The notes under the pieces are model-generated. The model saw nothing but the letters and a program-made list of their open reading frames with translations, was not told the origin of the DNA and made no database searches. From NCBI GenBank assembly GCA_023091665.1, contig JALJCQ010000003.1, positions 2,461,441-2,525,440 of the forward strand: a DNA stretch of 64,000 nucleotides, in the 5' to 3' direction. The first letter of the stretch is position 1. Every line of letters begins with the position of its first letter. Position numbers and translations under genes: made by a program. This document shows, piece by piece, positions 56,362-64,000 of this stretch. Source of the stretch: Pythium myriotylum. Lineage: Eukaryota; Oomycota; Peronosporomycetes; Pythiales; Pythiaceae.

Positions 56362-57872
56362 CTTGATGCGGGAAGCTCTTGACTAGTGCTGAGGAAGTTG
56401 GCGACTGAGAGAGTTGTTCGCTGGCATCCAGTTGTCTCCTCGCTTGGGAATCTTCGGATTCAAGTCTGTCGAGTCGACAAAGGGTATTAAGAATTAGTCT
56501 TGAACTGGCGTGATCTCGTTGGCAGGTGGTGAAGCCGTCGCGATTCCGAGGAAGGGTCTACTCTACGGGTACAACCTTCTTCCAACGTCAATGCTTTTGG
56601 CGGATTCTTGTGTTGACCTTGTTCCCAATAAGATCCATATAACTGGATAGACTCCACTTGCACCATCAATGTCATCATTATCCTCGTACGGTGCATCGAG
56701 TTTGGAGCATGTACTCAACGAAGTCTTGAAGGCGTGATTGATAACAGATGGCGAAGCAATCTTGAGTCAGCGGAATCGATAATTGCCTCTCGAATTAGCG
56801 CTCCCACCGAGATGTCTTCGAATTTTTCGAAAGACAATCCTTGTCACCAGTTCACATTTCAACAATATCGACCAATAGGTACTGAAATAGTACAACAACA
56901 ACATCTAGAGAATTGCGTCTCTCGCCTTCGGCGCATGAGTGGCTGGGGTACACGGCTGATATCTCTCGGAAACCTTTCACGGGCATTGCGTTGCTAGGGT
57001 GTGCAGATCTTGGCTCTGCTCGCGCAGTTGGAGACCACGACTTGGAGACGATCGTGGATCGTTGGACTCGAAAGATCTTAAGATAGTCTGACCATGTTGA
57101 GCTCTAACAGGCCTGTTCGTACTCGACCCCAACGAATTATTAGGATTCGCTCGTTGAACTGGATAGATTTACTTCATTTGCAACAATTTTAGATCCATGG
57201 CCTAGCAGTTGTGGTTCTCGACAGTGCCACCCACGTAGACTGCTATTTTCATTGCGTCGTGTAGCTTCGGGTTTCTCCGCGTGGGCCTTGGAACTCGGGC
57301 TCGACGATCTGGATGCGCCATGGATGACCTTATATGCACGATCTTCACAAACGAGCAGTTCTCGTGGCCTGATGGTGGTCGTCACGATCTTGTTGGGCAT
57401 ACCCCGAGCTCGGAGCTGCCGGCAAACCTCACCTACGCGATCGCGAGTGACTCACTCATCCTTCGGCAAATTGGCATTCATCCACGCGCCGGTCGAACCG
57501 GCGTGGATCACGTCCACGAGTGCCTTCATCCTCAGCGACTAAGACGTTCTCCTAATACTGTGCGAAGCGTGCTTGGCCGCCCTAGACATCATCGAGATTT
57601 GGTATGTCGAGAGCTCAGCAGGGCAGGGAAGCTATTAGGATTCCCATAAGGTAGACTCAATAGACTTTACTTTCATCATCGTCCGGGGCATCGTGCAATT
57701 TCGATCATATCAGTGGTCGGCGACTGCGTCATCGTGCTTGTCGACGTCGACGACATGGAGCGTCAGCGCGTGTGCCAAAATTGAACTTTGCACTGCGTCC
57801 TGCATGTCGGTGCACCCCAACATCGCAATTAGCGCTGCCCCGACAGCGTCGGGAAATAAAGCGACCCACAAA
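56362..57872. other. Subtelomeric region without recognised genes
   Basis: I find no supported gene. A short open frame near 57281-57649 has no family resemblance. This is the last non-repetitive stretch before the chromosome end. Confidence 0.45.
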
Positions 57873-57999
57873 CACGACGGCAGCATGCGTGTGGTGTATG
57901 TGGGCGTGTGTGTACCAAGTGGGAGACGTGTGGGGTGCGAATTGAGTGTGGTAGACACTTTTGTGTGGGGTGAGACACAGTCTGGCGAGCCTCGGTCAC
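57873..57999 (+). repeat. Subtelomeric direct repeat, unit 1 (127 bp)
   Basis: It matches 58237-58363 without gaps and with about three mismatches (for example 57878 C versus 58242 T). It is GT-rich and has no coding role that I can support. Confidence 0.85.
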
Positions 58000-58236
58000 A
58001 AATGACGAAGGCTGTTGTGGGGTCCCGTGGTGGAAAGCTTGATTGTCGACGCCGATCACAATGCGCATGATCGGTGGGAGACGGCGTGTGCCAAGTTTGG
58101 CGGGCGTGCACTTGGAACTGGTCGTCCGCGCGCAAAACCTTGTGGATACCCGGTGTGTGTGGTAGGGTTTAGTCCGAGTCCTCGGAGACACAAAAGAGCT
58201 GTTGGAGGCCACTGAAGGACCGAAAAGACACGCGCA

Positions 58237-58363
58237 CACGATGGCAGCATGCGTGTGGTGTGTGTGGGCGTGTGTGTACCAAGTGGGAGACGCGTGGGGT
58301 GCGAATTGAGTGTGGTAGACACTTTTGTGTGGGGTGAGACACAGTCTGGCGAGCCTCGGTCAC
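58237..58363 (+). repeat. Subtelomeric direct repeat, unit 2 (127 bp)
   Basis: It lies 364 bp to the right of unit 1. It ends exactly where the first internal telomeric tract starts (58364), suggesting the chromosome once broke or ended here and was healed. Confidence 0.85.
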
Positions 58364-58392
58364 TAGGGTTTAGGGTTTAGGGTTTAGGGTTT
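58364..58392 (+). repeat. Internal telomeric tract 1 (TTTAGGG)n
   Basis: About four perfect units, G-strand running rightward. It separates ordinary subtelomere from the first retroelement copy. Confidence 0.95.
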
Positions 58393-58861
58393 AGAGAGGC
58401 TTGAAGTGACTTGCAAAGACTTGGTCAGGGAAACTACGACCCAAAGAGTTGCTCTATTACAGATGCAGGGGCTCTTTCGACTTGATGTCTTCGTCGGTGG
58501 GCGTCTTCGTGCTGAGTGGAAAATTGAAAACTGAGGAAGACCGCCGACCTCGCCCCCGGGTGCCTACGCTAAAGTCCTACGCTAGAGTCCTACGCTTCTG
58601 GGTTCTAGGGCTGGACAGGAACTTGAGTGTTCTGGGTCTGCGTGTCTGTGCTGCTGGGGTCTTGAGACACGTGAGAATATTCGACGTCCTGGGTTGAACA
58701 TTCTCGAACATTCTCGGGAATATTCTCGAATGTTCGGTCGAACGTTCTCGAACCTTCGACAAACTTTTCGACTGGGTTGGCCGAAATTTTCGTCTGGGTT
58801 TAGGGTTTAGGGTAGGGTTTGGGTTTAGGTCGGGGATGGGTTGTAGACAGATAGTGCACGA
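58393..58861 (-). mobile_element. Telomeric Penelope-like element, copy 1, 3'-UTR only
   Basis: It begins with AGAGAGGCTTGAAG (the element 3' end) at a TTTAG overlap with the telomeric tract and ends at GCACGA, where copies 2 and 3 continue into the reverse-transcriptase gene. It therefore holds only the last ~470 bp of the element (3' UTR, heat-shock-like array, internal telomere-like stretch). New TTTAGGG units follow at 58862. Confidence 0.85.
58696..58757. promoter_or_regulatory. Heat-shock-element array, copy 1
   Basis: Alternating GAA and TTC triplets at strict 5-bp steps form three blocks of four (starts 58696, 58718, 58740). This is the nGAAnnTTCn pattern bound by trimeric heat-shock factor. 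It is identical at 59184-59245 and 60818-60879. It could drive transcription toward the centromere (through a neighbouring element copy) or toward the telomere. Confidence 0.75.
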
Positions 58862-58880
58862 GGTTTAGGGTTTAGGGTTT
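58862..58880 (+). repeat. Internal telomeric tract 2
   Basis: Between two and three TTTAGGG units capping copy 1 and preceding the 3' end of copy 2. Confidence 0.93.
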
Positions 58881-59183
58881 AGAGAGGCTTGAAGTGACTT
58901 GCAAAGACTTGGTCAGGGAAACTACGACCCAAAGAGTTGCTCTATTACAGATGCAGGGGCTCTTTCGACTTGATGTCTTCGTCGGTGGGCGTCTTCGTGC
59001 TGAGTGGAAAATTGAAAACTGAGGAAGACCGCCGACCTCGCCCCCGGGTGCCTACGCTAAAGTCCTACGCTAGAGTCCTACGCTTCTGGGTTCTAGGGCT
59101 GGACAGGAACTTGAGTGTTCTGGGTCTGCGTGTCTGTGCTGCTGGGGTCTTGAGACACGTGAGAATATTCGACGTCCTGGGTT

Positions 59184-59245
59184 GAACATTCTCGAACATT
59201 CTCGGGAATATTCTCGAATGTTCGGTCGAACGTTCTCGAACCTTC
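59184..59245. promoter_or_regulatory. Heat-shock-element array, copy 2
   Basis: Same twelve alternating GAA/TTC pentamers as at 58696, shifted by 488 bp. Confidence 0.75.
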
Positions 59246-59564
59246 GACAAACTTTTCGACTGGGTTGGCCGAAATTTTCGTCTGGGTTTAGGGTTTAGGG
59301 TAGGGTTTGGGGTTGAGGGTCGGGGATGGGTTGTAGACAGATAGTGCACGATCCGGGCGGCCATTCTTGAATTTTCTCGCAACATGCCAAGCGTTCGCTG
59401 TTACCCTTTCGAGGGGGATCATCCCAAGCCAGCCGCTCCGTGAGCCTTCACTGCACGACCCCATACTCTGTGGCATGGTTCCAAATGAGTGGGTAGCAGC
59501 AAGGCTAAACACGTTCTCGCGCGCTGGAAGGGCACGGTCATCCGTGTCCGGGGTGGTCCAGGCT

Positions 59565-60429
59565 TTAATGCATGGCATCTTCCGAGCTGTTCTTGAAGTG
59601 GTCGTCGTAGATGTTGGCCCTGAACTCTGATGGACAGAGTATGTCTCGGAGGTTCCGTGGACGGCGGTAGCACACAGTGATCTTGATGTTGTGGGCTGCG
59701 AACTCGTCTTCAATACGGTGGGCTTGATAGATAGCTCGTAGTTGTTTCCGAGTTGGGCCGTTCGGGTCATAAGGCACAGACAAGAAGACTTGCTTGGGCT
59801 TGCCGAGTTCCGTGGTTGGCCGCGTCGTCTGTTGTGCTTCTTCTTGTAGCTTGGCGATTCTTTCGATGGCGTCGCGGAAATGGTCTCTAAGCTGGTTAGA
59901 GTTGTATCCGCGAGCTGCCAGGCGCTGGAAGAAGGCTCTGACTTGAGACAGGAAATCTTCCTTCCTGGTGTTCTGGCGGTAATACTTCTGGACAATGCCG
60001 ATGATGAGGCCTTTCAGAACGCCTGGAGGGTGTGCGCTTTGAGCCGCGATGTAGAGATAGAGATTGAGCTCTTTCTCATGAGTTCGAGTCTCGTATCTCG
60101 TGTCGGATCGGCGGATTTTGAGGTCAAGAAACGGTGCTTCACGACCGCGTTCCATGTACGTCCAGCGAAGTCCTGGAATCGTGTTGAGGCGGATCTTGAA
60201 GAGTTCGAAAGCACGGGGATCTTTTCCGTCTTGCCAAATCAAAAACACGTCGTCGATGTAGCGCTTGTAGAGCACGATGTAGTTGCTGAACTCTCGAAGG
60301 ATGCTTCGCTCGTGATACGCTACGTAGAGTGATGCGTACGTGGGGGCACATGGTGTTCCCATGGCGGTGCCCTTGATTTGCTTCCACACGCAGTCTCCGA
60401 ACATGAACAAGTTCTCGTTCATGATGTAG
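59565..60429 (-). pseudogene. Reverse transcriptase fragment of element copy 2
   Basis: The frame encodes the C-terminal ~285 residues of the same reverse transcriptase as copy 3: GTAMGTPCAPTYASLYVAYHE (motif B), YKRYIDDVFLIW (catalytic YIDD) and the end YRRPRNLRDILCPSEF. The N-terminal half, with the first catalytic Asp, is absent because the element is cut at 60429. There is no promoter of its own and it is almost certainly inactive. Confidence 0.9.
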
Positions 60430-60463
60430 TTTAGGGTTTAGGGTTTAGGGTTTAGGGTTTAGG
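60430..60463 (+). repeat. Internal telomeric tract 3
   Basis: About five TTTAGGG units directly after the truncation point of copy 2, ending in TTTAGG. Confidence 0.95.
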
Positions 60464-60514
60464 TCGGGGATGGGTTGTAGACAGATAGTGCACGAGGTTT
60501 AGGGTTTAGGGTTT
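60464..60514. mobile_element. 32-bp element scrap plus telomeric tract 4
   Basis: TCGGGGATGGG...GCACGA (60464-60495) equals the right end of copy 1 (58830-58861), and both are preceded by TTTAGG and followed by the same 19-bp telomeric tract. This makes the 1,634-bp segment starting at 58830 appear to repeat from 60464, pointing to recombination between telomeric stretches. Confidence 0.8.
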
Positions 60515-60817
60515 AGAGAGGCTTGAAGTGACTTGCAAAGACTTGGTCAGGGAAACTACGACCCAAAGAGTTGCTCTATTACAGATGCAGGGGCTCTTTC
60601 GACTTGATGTCTTCGTCGGTGGGCGTCTTCGTGCTGAGTGGAAAATTGAAAACTGAGGAAGACCGCCGACCTCGCCCCCGGGTGCCTACGCTAAAGTCCT
60701 ACGCTAGAGTCCTACGCTTCTGGGTTCTAGGGCTGGACAGGAACTTGAGTGTTCTGGGTCTGCGTGTCTGTGCTGCTGGGGTCTTGAGACACGTGAGAAT
60801 ATTCGACGTCCTGGGTT

Positions 60818-60879
60818 GAACATTCTCGAACATTCTCGGGAATATTCTCGAATGTTCGGTCGAACGTTCTCGAACCTTC
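60818..60879. promoter_or_regulatory. Heat-shock-element array, copy 3
   Basis: Third identical copy of the twelve-pentamer GAA/TTC array, in the 3' UTR of the longest element. Confidence 0.75.
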
Positions 60880-61198
60880 GACAAACTTTTCGACTGGGTT
60901 GGCCGAAATTTTCGTCTGGGTTTAGGGTTTAGGGTAGGGTTTGGGGTTGAGGGTCGGGGATGGGTTGTAGACAGATAGTGCACGATCCGGGCGGCCATTC
61001 TTGAATTTTCTCGCAACATGCCAAGCGTTCGCTGTTACCCTTTCGAGGGGGATCATCCCAAGCCAGCCGCTCCGTGAGCCTTCACTGCACGACCCCATAC
61101 TCTGTGGCATGGTTCCAAATGAGTGGGTAGCAGCAAGGCTAAACACGTTCTCGCGCGCTGGAAGGGCACGGTCATCCGTGTCCGGGGTGGTCCAGGCT

Positions 61199-63394
61199 TT
61201 AATGCATGGCATCTTCCGAGCTGTTCTTGAAGTGGTCGTCGTAGATGTTGGCCCTGAACTCTGATGGACAGAGTATGTCTCGGAGGTTCCGTGGACGGCG
61301 GTAGCACACAGTGATCTTGATGTTGTGGGCTGCGAACTCGTCTTCAATACGGTGGGCTTGATAGATAGCTCGTAGTTGTTTCCGAGTTGGGCCGTTCGGG
61401 TCATAAGGCACAGACAAGAAGACTTGCTTGGGCTTGCCGAGTTCCGTGGTTGGCCGCGTCGTCTGTTGTGCTTCTTCTTGTAGCTTGGCGATTCTTTCGA
61501 TGGCGTCGCGGAAATGGTCTCTAAGCTGGTTAGAGTTGTATCCGCGAGCTGCCAGGCGCTGGAAGAAGGCTCTGACTTGAGACAGGAAATCTTCCTTCCT
61601 GGTGTTCTGGCGGTAATACTTCTGGACAATGCCGATGATGAGGCCTTTCAGAACGCCTGGAGGGTGTGCGCTTTGAGCCGCGATGTAGAGATAGAGATTG
61701 AGCTCTTTCTCATGAGTTCGAGTCTCGTATCTCGTGTCGGATCGGCGGATTTTGAGGTCAAGAAACGGTGCTTCACGACCGCGTTCCATGTACGTCCAGC
61801 GAAGTCCTGGAATCGTGTTGAGGCGGATCTTGAAGAGTTCGAAAGCACGGGGATCTTTTCCGTCTTGCCAAATCAAAAACACGTCGTCGATGTAGCGCTT
61901 GTAGAGCACGATGTAGTTGCTGAACTCTCGAAGGATGCTTCGCTCGTGATACGCTACGTAGAGTGATGCGTACGTGGGGGCACATGGTGTTCCCATGGCG
62001 GTGCCCTTGATTTGCTTCCACACGCAGTCTCCGAACATGAACAAGTTCTCGTTCATGATGTAGTCGAGACCTTGGACGATCACATTCTCGAAGCGATGCT
62101 TCTCTTCTTGGAGCATGGCTTTGATTGTTGCGATGCCGATGTTGGTGGGGATGTTGGTGTAGAGCGAGACGGCGTCAAATGTGAACAAACGATGCTTGGG
62201 GCTGGGCTGAATCTGTCGAAGTTCAGTCAGCAGCGTGTCGGAGTCTCGAAGGTACGATGGCTGTCGCTGGAGCATGTCTTGCAACTGGAAATCGATCCAC
62301 TTCGAGAGACCGGCTGTCGGTGTTCCGCAGCTGGCAATGATAGGGCGAATGGCGAGATCCTCCTTGTGGAGCTTTATCAGGCCATAGAAGCGTCCTAACT
62401 TGCACGAACTTGGATTACACTTGATGACAGCAACTTGTCGTTGGATGACTGGATCTTCACGGTACTGGTAGTTGAGTAGCATGTAGATCAGGTTCACTTT
62501 GGCTGCGATCCGTTGGATCTGGGTCTCTGGTCCGTTGGGAAGACGATACAATGGCGTGTATGTCTCCTCGTCACTCAGGTGATCAAGACACATGGAAGTG
62601 TACTGTGATCGAAGCATGAGCGTCGGGCCGAGGTTCTTGTCTGCCTGCACGACCATCAAGTTCGGATCATTTCGTAGCAATCGTAGCAAGTTGCGTTGGT
62701 TGCTGTCGAGGTTGAACTTGTGTCGGAAGGGATACTGTGCAATGAGTTCGGTCGCGTGTGACTTGATCGACTCCAGTAAATCTTCTTGATGGCGTGGCAG
62801 GTGGTTTGGCTGGAAAGCAAGGTTTGGAACGTAGATCTTCGAGTTGTAGTCGCGGTCGCTGGAGTCAGCAAACTGGACTGCAATTCGAAGAGACCGGACG
62901 AGTTTGGGGAAGATGGTAACTGGCGAGAGGGAAGAGCGTTGCGGCGGAGGTGTCGGGCAGAACTTGAGGTTCAGACCCAGGAGTCTCTTCAGACCTGGTG
63001 GAATCTTGGTGCCACGTGGTGTGAGATTGTGGAACGCGAGATTGCGAGGCAATGCGTCCACATCACAAGCCCTACGACAGCCGAAGATCAAACTGGCGTT
63101 GAAGAGATCCGAGCGGTCGCGTCTTATGATCGCGCGGTTTTGGCGCCGCGCGGCGGTTTGTCGGCGGCGTTGCTCCTTTTCCTTTTGCTTGCGCTTCGCG
63201 TGTTGCCGTTTCTTCCGCTGTTTGAGGCGGAAGTTCCCTTTGCGGCGTCGGCCTTTGGTGCAGGGTGCTTCTTGTTCTTGCTGACGGTCGCACCCTTCGC
63301 GCCAGCTCTGGCGTTTTTTCGTTCCTGTTGCTTTGGAACCTTCCGGTCGATACGGAGCTGTCGTAGTTCGTTCTTGATCGATTGTAGCTTGCGA
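61199..63394 (-). CDS. Penelope-like reverse transcriptase lacking GIY-YIG endonuclease
   Basis: The frame is open from 63394 to the TAA at 61199. The first ~100 codons (63394-63092) contain no ATG, so translation probably enters by frameshift from the upstream ORF (see 63313-63319). Residue numbers here count from 63091. Penelope-type landmarks: VVQADKNLGPTLM, FYGLIKLHK, RPIIASCGTPTAGLSKW, motif A FTFDAVSLYTNIPT (Asp306), motif B GTAMGTPCAPTYAS, motif C YIDD (Asp402, Asp403), FLDLKI, and YRRPRNLRDIL near the end. The protein stops about 25 residues after that last motif, where endonuclease-bearing relatives have a GIY-YIG domain. Such EN-lacking members (Athena, Coprina types) are known to sit at telomeres. 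No internal stop is present, so the enzyme could be active if expressed. Confidence 0.92.
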   Translation of the reverse strand, partial: SQATIDQERTTTAPYRPEGSKATGTKKRQSWREGCDRQQEQEAPCTKGRRRKGNFRLKQRKKRQHAKRKQKEKEQRRRQTAARRQNRAIIRRDRSDLFNASLIFGCRRACDVDALPRNLAFHNLTPRGTKIPPGLKRLLGLNLKFCPTPPPQRSSLSPVTIFPKLVRSLRIAVQFADSSDRDYNSKIYVPNLAFQPNHLPRHQEDLLESIKSHATELIAQYPFRHKFNLDSNQRNLLRLLRNDPNLMVVQADKNLGPTLMLRSQYTSMCLDHLSDEETYTPLYRLPNGPETQIQRIAAKVNLIYMLLNYQYREDPVIQRQVAVIKCNPSSCKLGRFYGLIKLHKEDLAIRPIIASCGTPTAGLSKWIDFQLQDMLQRQPSYLRDSDTLLTELRQIQPSPKHRLFTFDAVSLYTNIPTNIGIATIKAMLQEEKHRFENVIVQGLDYIMNENLFMFGDCVWKQIKGTAMGTPCAPTYASLYVAYHERSILREFSNYIVLYKRYIDDVFLIWQDGKDPRAFELFKIRLNTIPGLRWTYMERGREAPFLDLKIRRSDTRYETRTHEKELNLYLYIAAQSAHPPGVLKGLIIGIVQKYYRQNTRKEDFLSQVRAFFQRLAARGYNSNQLRDHFRDAIERIAKLQEEAQQTTRPTTELGKPKQVFLSVPYDPNGPTRKQLRAIYQAHRIEDEFAAHNIKITVCYRRPRNLRDILCPSEFRANIYDDHFKNSSEDAMH

Positions 63395-63607
63395 TCAATC
63401 AACACGTTCACGAGATCCTGGTTTGGAGTTTCCACCTCCATGTCGGCAGCCGCGGCTTGCTTGGCTTGCTTGTCGACGAGTCGGATGCTCGCATCAGCTT
63501 GGCTGTATCGTTCCGCAAGCTCAAACTGGGTCAGGCGAGCTTCGAACTCGTCCTTGGCATGGTGGTAGATGTCGACATATGCGTTCTCGTCTCGATCTTC
63601 TTCTTCT
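63124..63607 (-). CDS. Upstream ORF (ORF1) of the telomeric element, 5'-truncated
   Basis: The frame is open from the element's cut edge at 63607 to TGA... actually to TAA at 63124; the first ATG inside is 63441 (MEVETPNQDL). The segment before that ATG also reads as sensible protein (acidic, then helical: HHAKDEFEARLTQFELAERY), so the true start was lost with the 5' truncation. The C-terminal part is Lys/Ala/Arg-rich and probably binds nucleic acid. It overlaps the reverse transcriptase frame by about 270 nt in the -1 relation and contains an A_AAA_AAC site. I do not recognise a domain. Confidence 0.7.
63313..63319 (-). promoter_or_regulatory. Candidate -1 ribosomal frameshift site A_AAA_AAC
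   Basis: In the ORF1 frame the codons are CGA AAA AAC, giving the canonical X_XXY_YYZ heptamer in the right phase. A -1 slip enters exactly the reverse-transcriptase frame, which is open from 63394 to 61199. A self-complementary GCCAGAGCTGGC follows immediately; the usual 5-9 nt spacer is absent, so a larger structure would be needed. A one-base error in the A6 run is the alternative. Confidence 0.6.
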
Positions 63608-63642
63608 AGGGTTTAGGGTTTAGGGTTTAGGGTTTAGGGTTT
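63608..63642 (+). repeat. Internal telomeric tract 5
   Basis: Five TTTAGGG units capping the 5' cut of copy 3. Confidence 0.95.
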
Positions 63643-63650
63643 AGAGAGGC
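63643..63650 (-). mobile_element. Element copy 4, only the last 8 bp
   Basis: AGAGAGGC, the exact element 3' end, between two telomeric tracts at the same TTTAG overlap. It looks like an abortive reverse-transcription event, or a remnant trimmed and re-capped. Confidence 0.7.
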
Positions 63651-63702
63651 TTTAGGGTTTAGGGTTTAGGGTTTAGGGTTTAGGGTTTAGGGTTTAGGGT
63701 TT
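63651..63702 (+). repeat. Internal telomeric tract 6
   Basis: Perfect TTTAGGG units between element copies 4 and 5. Confidence 0.95.
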
Positions 63703-63754
63703 AGAGAGGCTTGAAGTGACTTGCAAAGACTTGGTCAGGGAAACTACGACCCAA
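63703..63754 (-). mobile_element. Element copy 5, only the last ~52 bp
   Basis: AGAGAGGCTTGAAG... to CGACCCAA matches the start of copies 1-3 (58393-58444), then TTTAGGG repeats resume. It is a further 5'-truncated insertion nearest the tip. Confidence 0.85.
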
Positions 63755-64000
63755 GGGTTTAGGGTTTAGGGTTTAGGGTTTAGGGTTTAGGGTTTAGGTT
63801 TAGGGTTTAGGGTTTAGGGTTTAGGGTTTAGGGTTTAGGGTTTAGGGTTTAGGGTTTAGGGTTTAGGGTTTAGGGTTTAGGGTTTAGGGTTTAGGGTTTA
63901 GGGTTTAGGGTTTAGGGTTTAGGGTTTAGGGTTTAGGGTTTAGGGTTTAGGGTTTAGGGTTTAGGGTTTAGGGTTTAGGGTTTAGGGTTTAGGGTTTAGG
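63755..64000 (+). repeat. Terminal telomere (TTTAGGG)n
   Basis: About 35 units to the end of the window, nearly perfect, with one TTTAGG variant near 63795. Orientation (G-rich strand running 5'->3' to the right) and position mark it as the chromosome end. Confidence 0.97.

Larger units (their letters stand above)
58881..60429 (-). mobile_element. Telomeric Penelope-like element, copy 2, 5'-truncated
   Basis: It shares with copy 3 the full 3' UTR and the C-terminal half of the reverse-transcriptase frame, with no difference seen in the overlapping translations. It stops at ATGATGTAG (60429), where copy 3 continues TCGAGACC. TTTAGGG repeats start at the very next base. The boundary is what 5' truncation during reverse transcription followed by telomerase capping would leave. 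Confidence 0.9.
60515..63607 (-). mobile_element. Telomeric Penelope-like element, copy 3, longest
   Basis: A ~3.1 kb element. Reading on the minus strand, 5' to 3': an ORF open at its truncated 5' edge (63607), a reverse transcriptase frame, then a ~680-bp 3' UTR with an internal telomere-like tract (about 60916-60950) and the heat-shock-like array (60818-60879), ending with the reverse complement of AGAGAGGC at 60515. No GIY-YIG endonuclease follows the reverse transcriptase. Orientation fits priming by the chromosome's own 3' G-strand: the element 3' end is centromere-proximal and its 5' end faces the tip. It is 5'-truncated, because the first ORF has no start within the copy before the TTTAGGG cap. 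Confidence 0.92.

Noticed and set aside
57281..57649. 122-codon subtelomeric frame as a gene
   Set aside because: No family match, no convincing start context, and composition typical of the surrounding non-coding sequence.
58449..58697. 82-codon plus-strand frame repeated in three element copies
   Set aside because: It repeats only because the 3' UTR is repeated, lies antisense to the element and has no start context or family.
58393..60515. Hammerhead ribozyme in the element 3' UTR, as reported for some Penelope-like elements
   Set aside because: I looked for CTGANGA followed by GAAA on both strands and found no convincing core; CTGAGGA occurs (for example near 58533) without the partner segment. 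A covariance-model search would be decisive.
58364..64000. CRISPR-like repeat-spacer pattern from alternating repeats and unique segments
   Set aside because: The repeats are telomeric heptamers and the 'spacers' are nested truncations of one retroelement in a eukaryote.

Overview
This window is the right-hand end of an oomycete chromosome, probably from a Pythium/Globisporangium/Phytophthora-type lineage. The last ~400 bases are a TTTAGGG array running 5'->3' to the right edge, which is the correct orientation for a right telomere. Genes are compact, with 61-97 nt introns carrying GTRNGT-like donors, CTAAC/CTCAC-like branch sites and YAG acceptors. The gene content is also oomycete-like: GH7 cellobiohydrolases, TKL-type kinase-like proteins, and a large helical/ankyrin protein family. 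Species cannot be fixed from the sequence alone.

Layout. Bases 1-8500 hold a repetitive small membrane protein and the first of four members of a large 'KYK-ankyrin' family, broken here by three lesions. Bases 8.5-9.8 kb hold a secreted pectin-acetylesterase-like hydrolase. Bases 9.9-15 kb hold a second family copy, disrupted by a ~2.6 kb element with terminal inverted repeats that carries an RNase H fragment. A third copy lies at 15.4-18.7 kb on the minus strand and the only full-length one at 29.4-33.7 kb. Between them are housekeeping or chromatin genes: an eight-exon RAMA + PHD + poly-Q protein (19.3-23.7 kb), a coiled-coil protein, a 96-residue two-exon protein and a five-exon mitochondrial succinyl-CoA:3-ketoacid CoA-transferase.

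Bases 33.9-45.3 kb form a cellulose-degradation cluster: GH7 cellobiohydrolase, GH5 endoglucanase, a second GH7 encoding an identical protein, then a GH1 beta-glucosidase. All four products carry signal peptides, so together they supply the exo-, endo- and beta-glucosidase activities needed to take cellulose to glucose. The two GH7 genes sit in a 2,234-bp, almost perfect inverted repeat whose outer edge falls inside the stop codon. A degraded GH1 relic lies further out at 54.4 kb.

Bases 46-56.4 kb hold a P4-ATPase flippase, a frameshifted tandem pseudokinase, a nitroreductase and a secreted 2-oxoglutarate/Fe(II) oxygenase-like protein with a Pro/Thr-rich tail.

From 58,364 to the end the window is a telomere built of alternating TTTAGGG tracts and copies of one Penelope-like retroelement that lacks the GIY-YIG endonuclease. 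Five copies share the same 3' end (AGAGAGGC, joined to a telomeric tract at a TTTAG overlap) and all run antisense to the G-strand. Each is cut off at a different 5' point and capped with new telomere repeats. The longest copy encodes a reverse transcriptase reached from an upstream ORF through a canonical A_AAA_AAC -1 slippery site. Its 3' UTR carries twelve alternating GAA/TTC pentamers, which match heat-shock-factor binding sites. I consider this telomere-end retroelement the most interesting system in the window.
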